Shown here: one piece after another, positions 63,688-64,000 of the stretch
How the letters are laid out: the number at the start of each line of letters is the position of its first letter
How positions within the stretch are numbered: the first letter of the stretch is position 1
Assembly: GCA_026416715.1 (NCBI GenBank)
Contig: JAOAEQ010000020.1
Coordinates: 1-64,000, forward strand
Source of the DNA: a bacterium
GTDB taxonomy: Bacteria > UBP4 > UBA4092 > JAOAEQ01
Length of the DNA stretch: 64,000 nt
Direction: 5' to 3'
Position numbers and translations under genes: made by a program
Notes under the pieces: generated by a model
Told to the model about the DNA's origin: nothing
Seen by the model: the letters and a program-made list of their open reading frames with translations, nothing else
The model's database searches: none

Positions 63688-64000
63688 AGCTAGTGTTTAA
63701 TTAGTAAGCTAGGAAGAAACGGAATTGATATGATTAACTCCGTTTCCTACTGGTACAAAACCAAAAATTATTTAGAAGGAAAGAAAGTGTGTAATATTGA
63801 TAATAAAGCAATTGAATAATAAAAATAAAGTATTTACTTAAATATGATGATTATTTTTCCTTTTCCATAAGTTGTTTTTTATAGATAATTTTATCTTTAC
63901 AATATTATTTCTTGATGCCGGGCAGCGTGGCATTGGATATTTATTGCAACCGGCAAACTGGCGATATGGCAAGGGTGAATTTCAACGTTGACCGCTAACG
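63688..64000. other. Right-end intergenic region upstream of lemA
   Basis: No gene is visible. GAAACGGA and TCCGTTTC (about 63716-63746) form a loose hairpin in the probable lemA leader. The last 70 bases become more GC-rich and may lead into another gene beyond the window. Confidence 0.35.

Overview
The window is one contiguous piece of an AT-rich bacterial chromosome (roughly 38-40 % GC by eye), densely packed with genes on both strands. I see no phage, insertion sequence, CRISPR array, rRNA or tRNA. A LolA-type lipoprotein carrier, a type IV pilin/pseudopilin, succinate dehydrogenase and an SLH-domain protein point to a diderm, probably respiring, bacterium. The mix of features resembles uncultured candidate-phylum bacteria rather than a model genus: an XPB helicase with its partner, DUF2207/LemA, very large TPR proteins, twin GHL10-like proteins and an isolated microcompartment shell protein. 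I cannot name the phylum from sequence alone.

Layout, left to right. (1) 1-4135: the end of a probable Eco57I-type methyltransferase/restriction gene, a bactofilin, and glcD-glcF. (2) 4457-10311: a DNA-repair block, yebC-ruvC-ruvA-ruvB-DUF2905, then a zinc-ribbon protein and uvrB. (3) 10430-14301: a GT39-like membrane glycosyltransferase, a frameshifted small membrane protein and an MFS transporter. (4) 14386-21883, minus strand: two giant TPR proteins, one with a primase-type CHC2 zinc finger, the other joining NHL repeats, three SPOR domains, TPRs, a membrane segment and a LamG-like domain. (5) 22352-28872: an orphan PduT-like shell protein, a LysE-type exporter, two GHL10-like proteins flanking an endonuclease/exonuclease/phosphatase-family protein, then hisH-hisA. 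(6) 28963-33843, minus strand: XPB helicase with a helicase-associated partner, and a membrane diguanylate cyclase. (7) 34249-46481: galT, a secreted FAD oxidoreductase with SLH and propeller parts, aroK, livHMGF without a binding-protein gene, and a heterodimeric ABC exporter. (8) 46954-55089: pilin, rmuC, a DUF362 protein, a TPR/SHi-like secreted protein, pgsA-pgpA, and lolA-rimO. (9) 55402-63687, minus strand: class I fumarase beta subunit, dihydropyrimidinase and four succinate dehydrogenase genes as one run, then lemA and DUF2207.

Some neighbours form clear units: RuvABC resolves Holliday junctions; pgsA-pgpA make phosphatidylglycerol; sdh plus the fumarase subunit belong to the TCA cycle; the two ABC half-transporters form one asymmetric exporter. 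The most unusual observations are the orphan PduT-like protein with its Cys38 motif, the CHC2-TPR fusion, the NHL-SPOR-TPR-LamG giant, the XPB pair, a perfect 43-bp palindrome before glcD, and promoters set so close to start codons that the messages would be leaderless or nearly so. Several start codons were moved from the longest reading frame to better-supported internal starts; the reasons are given per gene.
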